Below the pieces are notes generated by a model that was given only the letters and a program-made list of their open reading frames with translations, made no database searches and was not told the origin of the DNA. A stretch of 64,000 nt of DNA from Listeria costaricensis (GTDB lineage Bacteria; Bacillota; Bacilli; Lactobacillales; Listeriaceae): assembly GCF_900183385.1 (NCBI RefSeq), contig NZ_FXUT01000013.1, positions 1 through 64,000 on the forward strand, read 5' to 3'. Shown in pieces: positions 16,850-24,961 of the stretch; positions within the stretch are counted from its first letter, which is position 1, and every line of letters begins with the position of its first letter. Both the position numbers and the translations under genes were made by a program.

Positions 16850-17701
16850 ATGCATACAGGTAGCGTAACTAGCCGAATTGAAGGGATTCTTACCTCATTG
16901 CCACAGTCAGAAAGAAAAATCGGTACGACCATTCTGGCTGAGCCTGAATGGGTGGTTCGGGCCTCGATTCAGGCTTTGGCTGAAAAAGCAGACACGAGCG
17001 GCGCAGCGGTCATTCGGTTTTGCCGTTCGCTCAATTTTTCTGGCTTCCCGGAATTGAAACGGCAGCTTTCGGTGGAGCTTTCCAAGCCGCAACGGACGGG
17101 CTATTTTGATATTGAGCCGGACGATTCATTTTCTTCCATCAAGGAAAAACTGGTGTCAAATATGGTGCAGACTGCTAACGATACTGCGGGACTCTTGGAG
17201 GAGCCTGCCTTGCGTGAGGCATGTCGACTGCTTGGGGAGGCCGAATCGATTTATGTTTATGGTGTGGGGGCTTCCTGGCCGGTAGCGGAAGATGTTGCCC
17301 AAAAGTGGATGCGTTCTGGCAAACCCGTTTTGGCAAGTCAAGATACACACGTTTTAGCCATGGCATTCGCGGCCAGTAAGAAAAAAGGTGTGTTCATCGC
17401 TATCTCCAACAGTGGCGAGACGTCCTCTGTTTTAGAAATCGCCCAGCAGGCAAAAGAAAATGGCGTGACGGTTATCAGCCTGACTCGTTTTGGCAACAAC
17501 AAATTGAAGTCGCTCGCTGATCTTGCCCTTGAAACGTCTCGTGCACCAGAAGCCGAACTGCGTAGTGCCGCAACCAGCTCTCGTCACGCACAATTACTGA
17601 CGATTGACATTCTTTATTATTATTATGCGACGCTCCACTATGACACGATGATTCAGCAAATCCAAAAATCCCGCGAAGCTACAAATCGTTTTCGCATTTA
17701 A
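16850..17701 (+). CDS. murR: MurR/RpiR-family regulator, probably of MurNAc use
   Basis: A 283-residue RpiR-family transcription factor. The N-terminal helix-turn-helix domain is at about 1-77 (motif TSGAAVIRFCRSLNFSGFPE) and the C-terminal SIS sugar-phosphate isomerase-like domain at about 110-250 (SNSGET at about 189-194). The family represses sugar catabolic genes and responds to a phosphosugar, here presumably MurNAc 6-phosphate because mupG, murQ and murP follow. The ATG at 16850 fits the ACGGAG site better than the GTG at 16844. Matching operator candidates stand before this gene and before murQ. The symbol rests on neighbours. Confidence 0.85.
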   Translation: MHTGSVTSRIEGILTSLPQSERKIGTTILAEPEWVVRASIQALAEKADTSGAAVIRFCRSLNFSGFPELKRQLSVELSKPQRTGYFDIEPDDSFSSIKEKLVSNMVQTANDTAGLLEEPALREACRLLGEAESIYVYGVGASWPVAEDVAQKWMRSGKPVLASQDTHVLAMAFAASKKKGVFIAISNSGETSSVLEIAQQAKENGVTVISLTRFGNNKLKSLADLALETSRAPEAELRSAATSSRHAQLLTIDILYYYYATLHYDTMIQQIQKSREATNRFRI

Positions 17702-17747
17702 AAAAGCCTTTCATTACGAAAATTGTCGCGTAATGAAAGGCTTTTTT
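17701..17747. terminator. Bidirectional terminator
   Basis: A long perfect stem (17701-17718 with 17729-17747) with an A-run on one side and T-run on the other lies between the convergent murR-like and mupG genes. Confidence 0.9.
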
Positions 17748-18805
17748 TAGTTGTCCAAATGAATGTAGATGCGATCGCCGCCGGAAATAAAGGGCAGCAT
17801 GTCTATAAAAGGTGGATATAACTGACCGATTATATTCGTTCGGGCATCTGCTGCAAGCGCCCTTTTTGCAATCATGATTTCCCCTTGATAACGTCCAAAT
17901 TGCCGGTTATCAATCGTAATTGCGCCAATCGAACGCGCCTCTGCTGGCTGCGGCTCAATATCTGCCTGTCCAAATAGCAGGCGACTTTTTTCCAGCCGAA
18001 TGAAGTCCCGCGCCTCGTCCACCCGGTTCTGGTCCCCCGCCTCCAAATAAGCCTGTATAGCGGTCGAAATCCCCGGAGTTGCCTGACCTTTCAAATGAAT
18101 CTCCCCACGGATCAGCCCTTGCCAAACATCCAAGTGCGCTGCCGCAAGTTCGGGATCCCCCACATAAAGATGGTCGACGCCAAGCTTTAACAATTCCAGC
18201 GCACCTGCATACGGCGAAAGTGTCCGATGTGCTTCGATCGTTGGCAGACCTTCGTAGAGCGGCTGACGTTTCTCGGCATCCCCTGGAACAAAAGCAGATA
18301 TTTTCAACCCGTTTTCTTGTAAAAATTGGTTTTTCTGTTGAAATAAATGATGACTTAGCCCCGTCCCTGTTTTCGGATAGTAATTATGAAAAGCCTCCAG
18401 TCGTTCAAAATCCGCCCCGTACGCCCTTAGCTCAGCCAGAGTGGCCTTATCGATTGTGCTGGCGTTCAGATAGACGGCTATTTCATGCGTTAACAGCGCC
18501 ACTTTATCCGCCCCGATCCCATAGTCGATCCGCAGTCCCGTCACGCCGAGTTCCACAATTTTCCCCGCCTCTTCAAACGACAGCCCCAAATAGGCAAGCG
18601 ACTCCTCGGAAATATCCATAATCAGCGCCATGTCCTGCATTTGTGCAGCACGCCCCAACCGAGCCAGCTTTTCCTGATAGGTCGATGCGTCTTCTTCCAT
18701 AATATGAAGCGAACTGAAAATACTTCGGAAGCCTGCCTGATATTCCCTAGCTAACCGCTCTTCTATTTTTTCCAAGTCCTGTAAATACACACTCACACCA
18801 AACAT
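17747..18805 (-). CDS. mupG: 6-phospho-N-acetylmuramidase-type protein (DUF871)
   Basis: A 352-residue cytosolic protein of the DUF871 family, whose S. aureus member MupG splits MurNAc 6-phosphate-GlcNAc taken up by MurP. It has an N-terminal TIM-barrel (1 to about 235; start MFGVSVYL, segment GFRSIFSSLH, SMDIS-like MDISEE, LRIDYGI) and a smaller C-terminal beta domain (about 240-352). Length fits the family. It is divergent from murQ-murP over a 142-bp region with operator-like palindromes and convergent with the regulator gene. Together these four genes make a complete MurNAc(-GlcNAc) route to GlcNAc 6-phosphate. Confidence 0.88.
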   Translation of the reverse strand: MFGVSVYLQDLEKIEERLAREYQAGFRSIFSSLHIMEEDASTYQEKLARLGRAAQMQDMALIMDISEESLAYLGLSFEEAGKIVELGVTGLRIDYGIGADKVALLTHEIAVYLNASTIDKATLAELRAYGADFERLEAFHNYYPKTGTGLSHHLFQQKNQFLQENGLKISAFVPGDAEKRQPLYEGLPTIEAHRTLSPYAGALELLKLGVDHLYVGDPELAAAHLDVWQGLIRGEIHLKGQATPGISTAIQAYLEAGDQNRVDEARDFIRLEKSRLLFGQADIEPQPAEARSIGAITIDNRQFGRYQGEIMIAKRALAADARTNIIGQLYPPFIDMLPFISGGDRIYIHLDN

Positions 18806-18863
18806 CTAGATCAGCTCCTTTTATTTGCATGGATCCACTCTCTCCGTTCAATCATACCACATA

Positions 18864-18926
18864 AATAAAATTTTATTCCTTTTTATTTAAAAATATATTG
18901 AAATTTAATTTCAAAGACTATATAAT
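18864..18926 (+). promoter_or_regulatory. murQP promoter with two operator palindromes
   Basis: A -35 TTGAAA (18898-18903) and -10 TATAAT (18921-18926) are spaced 17 bp. The 17-bp inverted repeat TTGAAATTTAATTTCAA (18898-18914) covers the -35. A second perfect 14-bp palindrome AATAAAATTTTATT (18864-18877) lies upstream, beside the weak mupG -10 (TATGAT on minus, 18851-18856). The layout suits repression of both directions by the RpiR-type regulator. Confidence 0.65.
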
Positions 18927-18947
18927 CAATTTAAAGGAGTGAACCTT

Positions 18948-19832
18948 ATGTTAGACCATTTAGCAACAGAGAAACAAAATAGCCGAACATTGAACCTCGA
19001 TCAATTAAGTACGGGCGAAATTCTGCAGATCATGAATGAGGAAGATCAGCGTGTTCCTGCAGCAATCAAGCCTGAGCTAGGTAAAATCGAGCGAATTGTA
19101 AGCGGCATCATCAAAAGTTTTAATGAAGGAGGTCGTTTGATTTATACAGGTGCCGGCACAAGCGGTCGTCTCGGCGTTCTGGATGCAGTCGAGTGTGTCC
19201 CAACTTTCGGTGTTTCGCCGGAACAGGTCATCGGGCTGATCGCTGGCGGTGAAAAAGCTTTTGTCACGGCCGTTGAAGGTGCCGAGGATTCTAAAACGCT
19301 TGGTCGAGAAGATTTAGAGCGACTGGACTTGACGGCAAAAGACTATGTGATTGGTATTGCCGCCAGTGGACGAACGCCTTATGTCATCGGAGCACTGGAT
19401 TATGCAAAAGAGATTGGGGCGCAGACAGCCAGCATCTCCTGCAATCAAGATGCTCTAATTTCCAAGCATGCGGATCTTGCGGTCGAAGTGGTGCCCGGAC
19501 CGGAAGTTTTGACTGGCTCAACACGTTTAAAGGCCGGCACTGCTCAAAAACTCGTTTTAAATATGATTTCTACTGCTGCCATGGTTGGAATTGGCAAAGT
19601 GTATAAGAATCTGATGGTGGATGTCAAGCCTACGAATGAAAAACTGGAGGAGCGGGCGAAGCGAATCATTATGGAAGCGACGGATTGCGATTTTGAAACA
19701 GCCAGCGCCACCTATTTGCAAGCGGATAAACAGGTAAAAGTGGCGATCGTTATGCTGCTGACTGGGAGCGATGCCTCAACTGCCACCCAAAAAATGCAAC
19801 AAGCACAAGGATTTATTCGTAAAACCTCATAA
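18948..19832 (+). CDS. murQ: N-acetylmuramic acid 6-phosphate etherase
   Basis: MurQ cleaves the D-lactyl ether of MurNAc 6-phosphate to give GlcNAc 6-phosphate and lactate. It has 294 residues with a SIS fold and the family motifs LIYTGAGTSGRLGVLDA (about 65-81) and a catalytic Glu region in IAGGEKA (about 100-106). The strand VIGIAASGRTPYV lies at about 137-149 and GSTRLKAGTAQKLVLN at about 189-204. The ATG at 18948 follows AAGGAG; an upstream GTG at 18939 is part of that site. It is followed by murP after 17 bp, so one operon. Confidence 0.95.
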   Translation: MLDHLATEKQNSRTLNLDQLSTGEILQIMNEEDQRVPAAIKPELGKIERIVSGIIKSFNEGGRLIYTGAGTSGRLGVLDAVECVPTFGVSPEQVIGLIAGGEKAFVTAVEGAEDSKTLGREDLERLDLTAKDYVIGIAASGRTPYVIGALDYAKEIGAQTASISCNQDALISKHADLAVEVVPGPEVLTGSTRLKAGTAQKLVLNMISTAAMVGIGKVYKNLMVDVKPTNEKLEERAKRIIMEATDCDFETASATYLQADKQVKVAIVMLLTGSDASTATQKMQQAQGFIRKTS

Positions 19833-19849
19833 AAAAGGAGTGTCCAAAC

Positions 19850-21307
19850 ATGTCAAAAGAAACAGAGATTGGAAACGGCATTTTTGAAAATGTAGGCGGC
19901 AAGGAGAATATCTCTCGAATCGCACACTGTATGACGCGTGTCCGCTTAGGGATCCGTGACCATTCAAAGGTGAATGTGGCTGCACTGAAAAAGGTTCCGG
20001 GCGTTTTAGGCGTTGTAGAAGACGATACCTTACAGATCATCGTGGGTCCCGGTATTGTTAATAAAGTGGCGCAATATATGGCGGATAGCGCCGGCGTGAA
20101 AATTGGGGAAACTATTGCCGAAAATCTTGATCAAAATCTGACAGCTGGTAAAACTGGTAAAGAGCTTGTCGAGGAAAAGGCGGCGGCTACCAAGGCGGGC
20201 ATCAAGTCCAAGCAAAACAATAAATCTTCCTTCAAGCGACTGCTGCAATCCATTTCCAACATTTTCGTCCCGCTGATTCCTGGCTTTGTCGGTGCCGGTC
20301 TGATCGCCGGTATTGCGGCCATTTTGTCCAATAATATTATAGCGGGCAATCTCGATCCTGACACATGGAATCAGTATGTAGATATTTTAGGTGTTATTAA
20401 TAAAGGTATTTTTGCTTTCTTATCTATCTATGTGGGGATTAATACGGCCAACGAGTTCGGCGGCACGCCTGTTCTGGGCGGTGGTATTGCCGGAATCACG
20501 ATGCTTAGCGGGCTGGCTGAAGGGCACACCATCACAAACATTTTCACTGGCGACCCGATTACCGCTGGACAAGGCGGCATCATTGGCGTACTGCTTGCAG
20601 TTTGGCTGATGTGTGTCGTTGAGAAATGGCTGCGCAAGTATATTCCTGATGCGATCGACATCATTGTGACACCCACACTTGTGTTACTGATTATCGGGTT
20701 GATCACCATCTTCCTGATCATGCCGTTCGCAGGGCTTGTTTCAGAAGGCCTTGTAACCTTTATCAACTGGGTGATTGGCGTGGGCGGTCTCTTCTCCGGC
20801 TTCATTCTTGGCACGCTCTTCCTGCCAATGGTCATGCTGGGCCTGCACCAAATTCTGACACCCATCCATGTCGAAATGATTGCCCAAACTGGTTACACAT
20901 TGCTGCTTCCAATTCTGGCAATGGCTGGCGGCGGTCAAGTCGGCGCTTCTATCGCCCTTTGGATTCGCTGCCGGAAAAATCGTCCGCTGGTCAACATGAT
21001 CAAAGGTGGCTTGCCAGTTGGGATTCTCGGCATTGGCGAACCGCTCATCTATGGGGTCACGGTGCCTCTAGGTCGACCATTTATCACAGCATGTCTGGGC
21101 GGCGGTATCGGCGGTGCAGTGATTGGCGCTTTCGGAAATGTCGGCGCGATTGCGATTGGCCCATCTGGCGTCGCACTGATTCCGCTGATTGCAAATGGCG
21201 AATGGTTCTCCTATGTCATCGGCTTATTGGCTGCCTATACGGGTGGCTTCCTATTGACCTATTTCTTTGGAACACCAAAAGATGCCATGTTATCTGTGGA
21301 TGAATAG
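19850..21307 (+). CDS. murP: PTS EIIBC for N-acetylmuramic acid
   Basis: MurP imports and phosphorylates MurNAc (or MurNAc-GlcNAc). It has 485 residues with an EIIB domain at about 1-90 (phosphocysteine in HCMTRVRLG, about residue 28). A Lys/Ala-rich linker is followed by an EIIC domain of about ten membrane helices from about 130 (GFVGAGLIAGIAAILSNNI). The GIGEPLIYGV loop lies at about 397-406. There is no EIIA domain, as in other MurP proteins, so EIIA(Glc) must come from elsewhere. AAAGGAG precedes the ATG. Confidence 0.93.
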   Translation: MSKETEIGNGIFENVGGKENISRIAHCMTRVRLGIRDHSKVNVAALKKVPGVLGVVEDDTLQIIVGPGIVNKVAQYMADSAGVKIGETIAENLDQNLTAGKTGKELVEEKAAATKAGIKSKQNNKSSFKRLLQSISNIFVPLIPGFVGAGLIAGIAAILSNNIIAGNLDPDTWNQYVDILGVINKGIFAFLSIYVGINTANEFGGTPVLGGGIAGITMLSGLAEGHTITNIFTGDPITAGQGGIIGVLLAVWLMCVVEKWLRKYIPDAIDIIVTPTLVLLIIGLITIFLIMPFAGLVSEGLVTFINWVIGVGGLFSGFILGTLFLPMVMLGLHQILTPIHVEMIAQTGYTLLLPILAMAGGGQVGASIALWIRCRKNRPLVNMIKGGLPVGILGIGEPLIYGVTVPLGRPFITACLGGGIGGAVIGAFGNVGAIAIGPSGVALIPLIANGEWFSYVIGLLAAYTGGFLLTYFFGTPKDAMLSVDE

Positions 21308-21327
21308 GTCGCATTTTATCACTCAAT

Positions 21328-21430
21328 AAAAACAAGGACATCCTGGTCGATCTGTAGCGCACCTCCAAAGCTAGCTTTTCTTGGTCTAACTTTAGAAGCG
21401 GCACTACCGTCAGGCATGTCCTTGTTTTTT
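21328..21430. terminator. Long interrupted hairpin between murP and the SpaA-type gene
   Basis: Outer arms of 14 bp (AAAAACAAGGACAT 21328-21341; ATGTCCTTGTTTTT 21416-21429) close a 74-nt interior. That interior itself pairs CCTG/CAGG and GTAG/CTAC and contains the palindrome AAAGCTAGCTTT. It works as a bidirectional terminator for convergent genes but is unusually long. Confidence 0.7.
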
Positions 21431-21454
21431 AGTGGTGCTTATTTTTTGGCTGCT

Positions 21455-23227
21455 TTACTTACGCCGAAGCAAATACGTTCCGGCAATAAAGAGTAAGCTG
21501 AGACCGGTCCACGCTGGCCATTGCTGCGACTGATCGCCTGTTTGCGGCAATGTTTTTTCCACACTTGTCCCGCCGCCATTTGGAGAAGAGGTCACTTTTA
21601 GCGTCATAGATGGGTCACTAGGTGCAACCGGTGGGGTCGGTGTTGTGGGGATTTCCGGCTGCCCCGGCTCTAAAGGTGTCTCCGGCATAGTTGGCGGATT
21701 GGGCAGCTTCACATTTCCCTTAGTAAGAAGCAGCATTTCTGACACATTACTTTCATCAATCACAAATGCAACCGGGGTCCCGTCCAATTGATAACCCGCC
21801 GGCGCTTTGGTTTCAATCAGCGCATATTCACCGAATGGTAGTTGATCGATCGACAATTGGCCGTTCGCATCTGTGACGAGATTTTCTAGTAATACGTCGC
21901 CTTCGGAATCTACAAGTTTAAATTCCGCGCCCGGCAAGGCTTTACTCGGATCTGCCTCATCGTATTTAGTCAGTTCTACCTGACCAAGCATTGCCTGATT
22001 GTCTTTTTGCAGATAGATCGTTTTGCCGACATCTACTGCTTTTAACGAGAAAGTGACGGGCGTTGGATCCAGAATATAGCCATCTGGCGCTTTGGTTTCG
22101 ACAAGTTGGTAGTCTCCCAGTGCTAATTTTGACAATATGATTTTACCGTCAGCTCCTGTTGTCAGACCAGTTTGCAGGGTAGTGCCCGTTCCATTCTGCA
22201 ATTCAAATTCAGCCCCACTCAGCATTTTCTGAGGGTCACTAGCGTCCAGTTTGAAAAGTTCAACATTGACGTACTGCTCACCTGAACCGTTGCCACCGCC
22301 GCCTGAGTTGGGTGTATAAGCCGTTTGCGTCTGCTCGGTTATATTTCCCCCTGTTAATATTCCTGTATTTTGATATTGCGAAGAGACGCCGTTATCCGTT
22401 GCGCGTGTTTGATAGGTTATGACGGCCGAGCTAGGCAAATCACCGAGGTTTACTTTAAAGCCCGTATCAGTTGGCGTGATAACCAAATTCGGCAGTGTGC
22501 CACCCGGTGTCCAGTTTTCATTTTCATCATAGGTGCCCGGTGTCACTTGCACGCTATCCGCCACCAGTGTTTGATTGGGACCGAGAACATCTGTATAAAC
22601 GGCATTCGTGATTGGGTTGCCTTCATAATTGACGCGGACCGTCCAATGAATCAGCGTCGGATCTAGCTCGTCTACATCTCCCCATTTCAGCAACTTTTCA
22701 TCTGGAGAAATCGTCATTTTATCGCCAACATCTATAACTAGCGTGGTTGTTCCGCCATCCACAGGGAATTCCAAGTTGACTGTTTCATTGGCTTCCACAA
22801 CGGTCTTATTCCAGCTCGTCCAAATATTGATGCTGCCCTGTACATTTTCGTGGGTAGCTGCATAGTCCGTAAATGTGATCACGACCTGATTGGTGGCTTT
22901 ATTTGTTGTCGCCTGCCCAATAATATTATTTTGATCGTCTACCACGTTAAATGTGACATTGCCCGCTAAAGTCAGTTGATTCGGCAATTGGATGGTCATC
23001 GTGTCTCCGGCAGAAACCATCACATCATTTGGAATTGAAAAGTCATAATGAACCTGAATATCGTCGTAGTAAGTGAATTCGTTTTTCGGCACACCATTAC
23101 TATCACGCAGCTCGACATTTGTTAAAAATTCACTTCCATGTTCAGCCGCTTGCACCTGATGAAACGGCCATTGGCTGAAAATAAAAAGCGCAATCAAACA
23201 TAAAATTCCCCATTTTTTCCTTGTCAT
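21455..23227 (-). CDS. LPxTG adhesin with SpaA/Cna-B repeats
   Basis: A 590-residue wall-anchored protein. It has a signal peptide at about 1-27, a collagen-adhesin-like N-terminal region of two beta domains (about 30-315), and two SpaA/Cna-B domains (about 320-410 and 413-500). Each of the latter has a V-E/L-x-K strand and the ETKAPxGY motif that usually carries an isopeptide-forming Glu. A Pro-rich wall-spanning stretch (PPTMPETPLEPGQPEIP-type) and the anchor LPQTGDQS with LLRRK tail follow. Pilin backbones share this domain, but no class C sortase is nearby, so a monomeric MSCRAMM-like adhesin is more likely. It lies 22 bp downstream of a Crp/Fnr-type regulator gene in the same direction. 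Confidence 0.9.
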   Translation of the reverse strand: MTRKKWGILCLIALFIFSQWPFHQVQAAEHGSEFLTNVELRDSNGVPKNEFTYYDDIQVHYDFSIPNDVMVSAGDTMTIQLPNQLTLAGNVTFNVVDDQNNIIGQATTNKATNQVVITFTDYAATHENVQGSINIWTSWNKTVVEANETVNLEFPVDGGTTTLVIDVGDKMTISPDEKLLKWGDVDELDPTLIHWTVRVNYEGNPITNAVYTDVLGPNQTLVADSVQVTPGTYDENENWTPGGTLPNLVITPTDTGFKVNLGDLPSSAVITYQTRATDNGVSSQYQNTGILTGGNITEQTQTAYTPNSGGGGNGSGEQYVNVELFKLDASDPQKMLSGAEFELQNGTGTTLQTGLTTGADGKIILSKLALGDYQLVETKAPDGYILDPTPVTFSLKAVDVGKTIYLQKDNQAMLGQVELTKYDEADPSKALPGAEFKLVDSEGDVLLENLVTDANGQLSIDQLPFGEYALIETKAPAGYQLDGTPVAFVIDESNVSEMLLLTKGNVKLPNPPTMPETPLEPGQPEIPTTPTPPVAPSDPSMTLKVTSSPNGGGTSVEKTLPQTGDQSQQWPAWTGLSLLFIAGTYLLRRK

Positions 23228-23249
23228 TTAGACACCCCTTTTTAATTGT

Positions 23250-23951
23250 TTATTCCTTTGTAGTTTCAATATAAGAAAGTCTGAGATCGGTTTTCTTCTC
23301 TAACAGTCGAATATCATGAATGATCAGATGCGTATCAAATGTGATTAAACCTGCCTCTTCCCACTCTTTAAACACACGATTTAAGCGGTACGGATGCACT
23401 TGAATGAAGGCGGCAATCAACTGTTTTGTAAAAGCTGCCATAAATTCGACACCCGAGCCATCCATTGTAAATTTCATCATATTGATGATTGAAATGAGTC
23501 CCGTTGCGAGTCTGGTTGAAAGCGGGGTTCGCCGCTCGCGATAAATAAATTCACTGGTTATGTAGCGCAGGGTCAATTCCTCCATCATTCCTTGAAAAAG
23601 CCTTGGATTGGCATACATATGGTCAATAAAAAATTCTGCATCTACACTTGTAACGATGCCATCAGTCAAAGCAATCACACGGTACCGACCAATTTTATCC
23701 AAATAGGCAGGGTTTTCTACAAAGCTCCCTATTCCAATCACACCATTCAGACCGTAAAAACTGGCCAGCCGCCACTTCCCTTTATACCAAACTTCTACTT
23801 TCACACCTCCTTTTTTGATAATCAACACCTTTTGCTTCTCTCGCTCTGCTGTAAATTCATAGATCTTCATCTTCGGCTTTATTTCAACGTCCTGTAAAAA
23901 CTTCTTTGCTAAGTCTGGTGCCTGAGTTAAAAGTTCAAAAATTGGCTTCAT
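23250..23951 (-). CDS. Crp/Fnr-family regulator (PrfA-type)
   Basis: A 233-residue cyclic-nucleotide-binding-fold transcription factor. The N-terminal beta-roll is at about 20-120, a dimerisation helix at about 125-165, and the C-terminal winged helix at about 170-225 (AAFTKQLIAAFIQVHPYRLNRVFKEWEEAGLI). The last segment is the recognition part typical of PrfA-type Listeria regulators. No FeS cysteines are seen. The ATG at 23951 follows GAGAGGGATC; a GTG at 23972 has its Shine-Dalgarno too close. It is the first gene of a pair with the SpaA-type adhesin, pointing to local control of that surface protein. Two TGAACAT repeats lie upstream. Confidence 0.85.
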   Translation of the reverse strand: MKPIFELLTQAPDLAKKFLQDVEIKPKMKIYEFTAEREKQKVLIIKKGGVKVEVWYKGKWRLASFYGLNGVIGIGSFVENPAYLDKIGRYRVIALTDGIVTSVDAEFFIDHMYANPRLFQGMMEELTLRYITSEFIYRERRTPLSTRLATGLISIINMMKFTMDGSGVEFMAAFTKQLIAAFIQVHPYRLNRVFKEWEEAGLITFDTHLIIHDIRLLEKKTDLRLSYIETTKE

Positions 23952-24055
23952 TAAACGATCCCTCTCATTCACCCTCCAATAGCGTGGTTTGTAAACAGTA
24001 TATAAGTTTTTTTATTTGGAAAATATAACGATGGACAAACTAATACACGAAATAT

Positions 24056-24073
24056 TGAACATTTTGTGAACAT
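24056..24073. promoter_or_regulatory. Direct TGAACAT repeats upstream of the Crp/Fnr gene
   Basis: Two copies of TGAACAT (24056-24062 and 24067-24073) begin 11 bp apart, one helical turn, about 105 bp before the regulator start. A role as protein-binding site is inferred only. They do not match a canonical PrfA box. Confidence 0.3.
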
Positions 24074-24196
24074 ATACCCTTTTCCCATAAAAAAATGCCT
24101 TATATTCATTATTTTTCCGAATAAAATTGTTATCTGCAAAAAGCACGAACCGATCTGCATTTCTTCTAAAACTGGCTGCCTTATGATTCTTTATAC

Positions 24197-24248
24197 AAAA
24201 AAAGTAATCGGCAAGCGCCCGTTTGATGGGAACTTGCCGATTACTTTT
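24197..24248. terminator. Terminator downstream of kdpE
   Basis: A 15-bp perfect stem (24201-24215 with 24233-24247, AAAGTAATCGGCAAG) is flanked by an A-run and a T-run. It ends the kdp transcript on the minus strand 9 bp after the kdpE stop. Confidence 0.9.
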
Positions 24249-24256
24249 CACACAGC

Positions 24257-24961
24257 CTATAGAGGCGCTTCGACCATTCGGTAGCCCACACCGACCTCCG
24301 TCATAATGTAGGCCGGCTCGGCAGGATTTTGCTCGATTTTGCGGCGAATGTTGCTCATATTGACGCGCAAAGTTTGGCTTTCATTGGCATAGGGGCCCCA
24401 AATTTCACGAATCAGAAAATCATGGGTCAACACTTTGCCGGCATGGGTCGCCAGGAGTAGCAGGATTTTATATTCAATCGGTGTCAAATGGACAACCTGA
24501 TCGTTCACCGTGACGATTCGGCGGTCATCATCAATCCGCAGCCCGTTGATTTGAATGAGACTGCTGGCACCGGCATTTTGAGCCGCTTGTGCCCCGCTGT
24601 GCCGCAATGCAGTGCGAATTCTTGCCAGCAGTTCGGAGGTGCCGAACGGTTTGGTGATATAATCATCTGCCCCGAGATCGAGTGCCGCCACTTTTTCCTT
24701 CTCATGACCGCGCGCCGAAACGACCACAATGGGCAAGGCGGTCCAGCTGCGAATATTTTCAAGCACCGACAGGCCGTCCATATCGGGCAGCCCCAAGTCG
24801 AGCAGCACCAAATCAGGCGCATGTGTGGCGGCCATTTCAATGCCTTGCTGCCCGGTTTCAGCCCGAAGAACCTGATAATCGCTTGCTGACAATACGGCCG
24901 ACATGAAATTGCTGATGCCCGTCTCGTCCTCAATCAAAAGTATGACTCGTTTGGGTCCCAT
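24257..24961 (-). CDS. kdpE: Response regulator KdpE
   Basis: An OmpR/PhoB-type response regulator of 234 residues activating the Kdp potassium pump. The receiver domain is at about 1-120 (acidic pair in LIEDE, phospho-Asp in LVLLDLGLPDMDG near residue 54, Lys in ITKPFG) and the winged-helix DNA-binding domain at about 135-230 (VHLTPIEYKILLLLATHAGKV, LRVNMSNIRRKIE). Its ATG lies inside the end of kdpD (32-nt overlap) behind GGAGGAG, so kdpD and kdpE are coupled. It is the last gene of the operon. Candidate binding repeats lie before kdpF. Confidence 0.95.
   Translation of the reverse strand: MGPKRVILLIEDETGISNFMSAVLSASDYQVLRAETGQQGIEMAATHAPDLVLLDLGLPDMDGLSVLENIRSWTALPIVVVSARGHEKEKVAALDLGADDYITKPFGTSELLARIRTALRHSGAQAAQNAGASSLIQINGLRIDDDRRIVTVNDQVVHLTPIEYKILLLLATHAGKVLTHDFLIREIWGPYANESQTLRVNMSNIRRKIEQNPAEPAYIMTEVGVGYRMVEAPL

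Noticed and set aside
24050-24080. PrfA box before the Crp/Fnr-type gene
   Set aside because: The sequence is a direct TGAACAT repeat, not the TTAACA-N2-TGTTAA inverted repeat.
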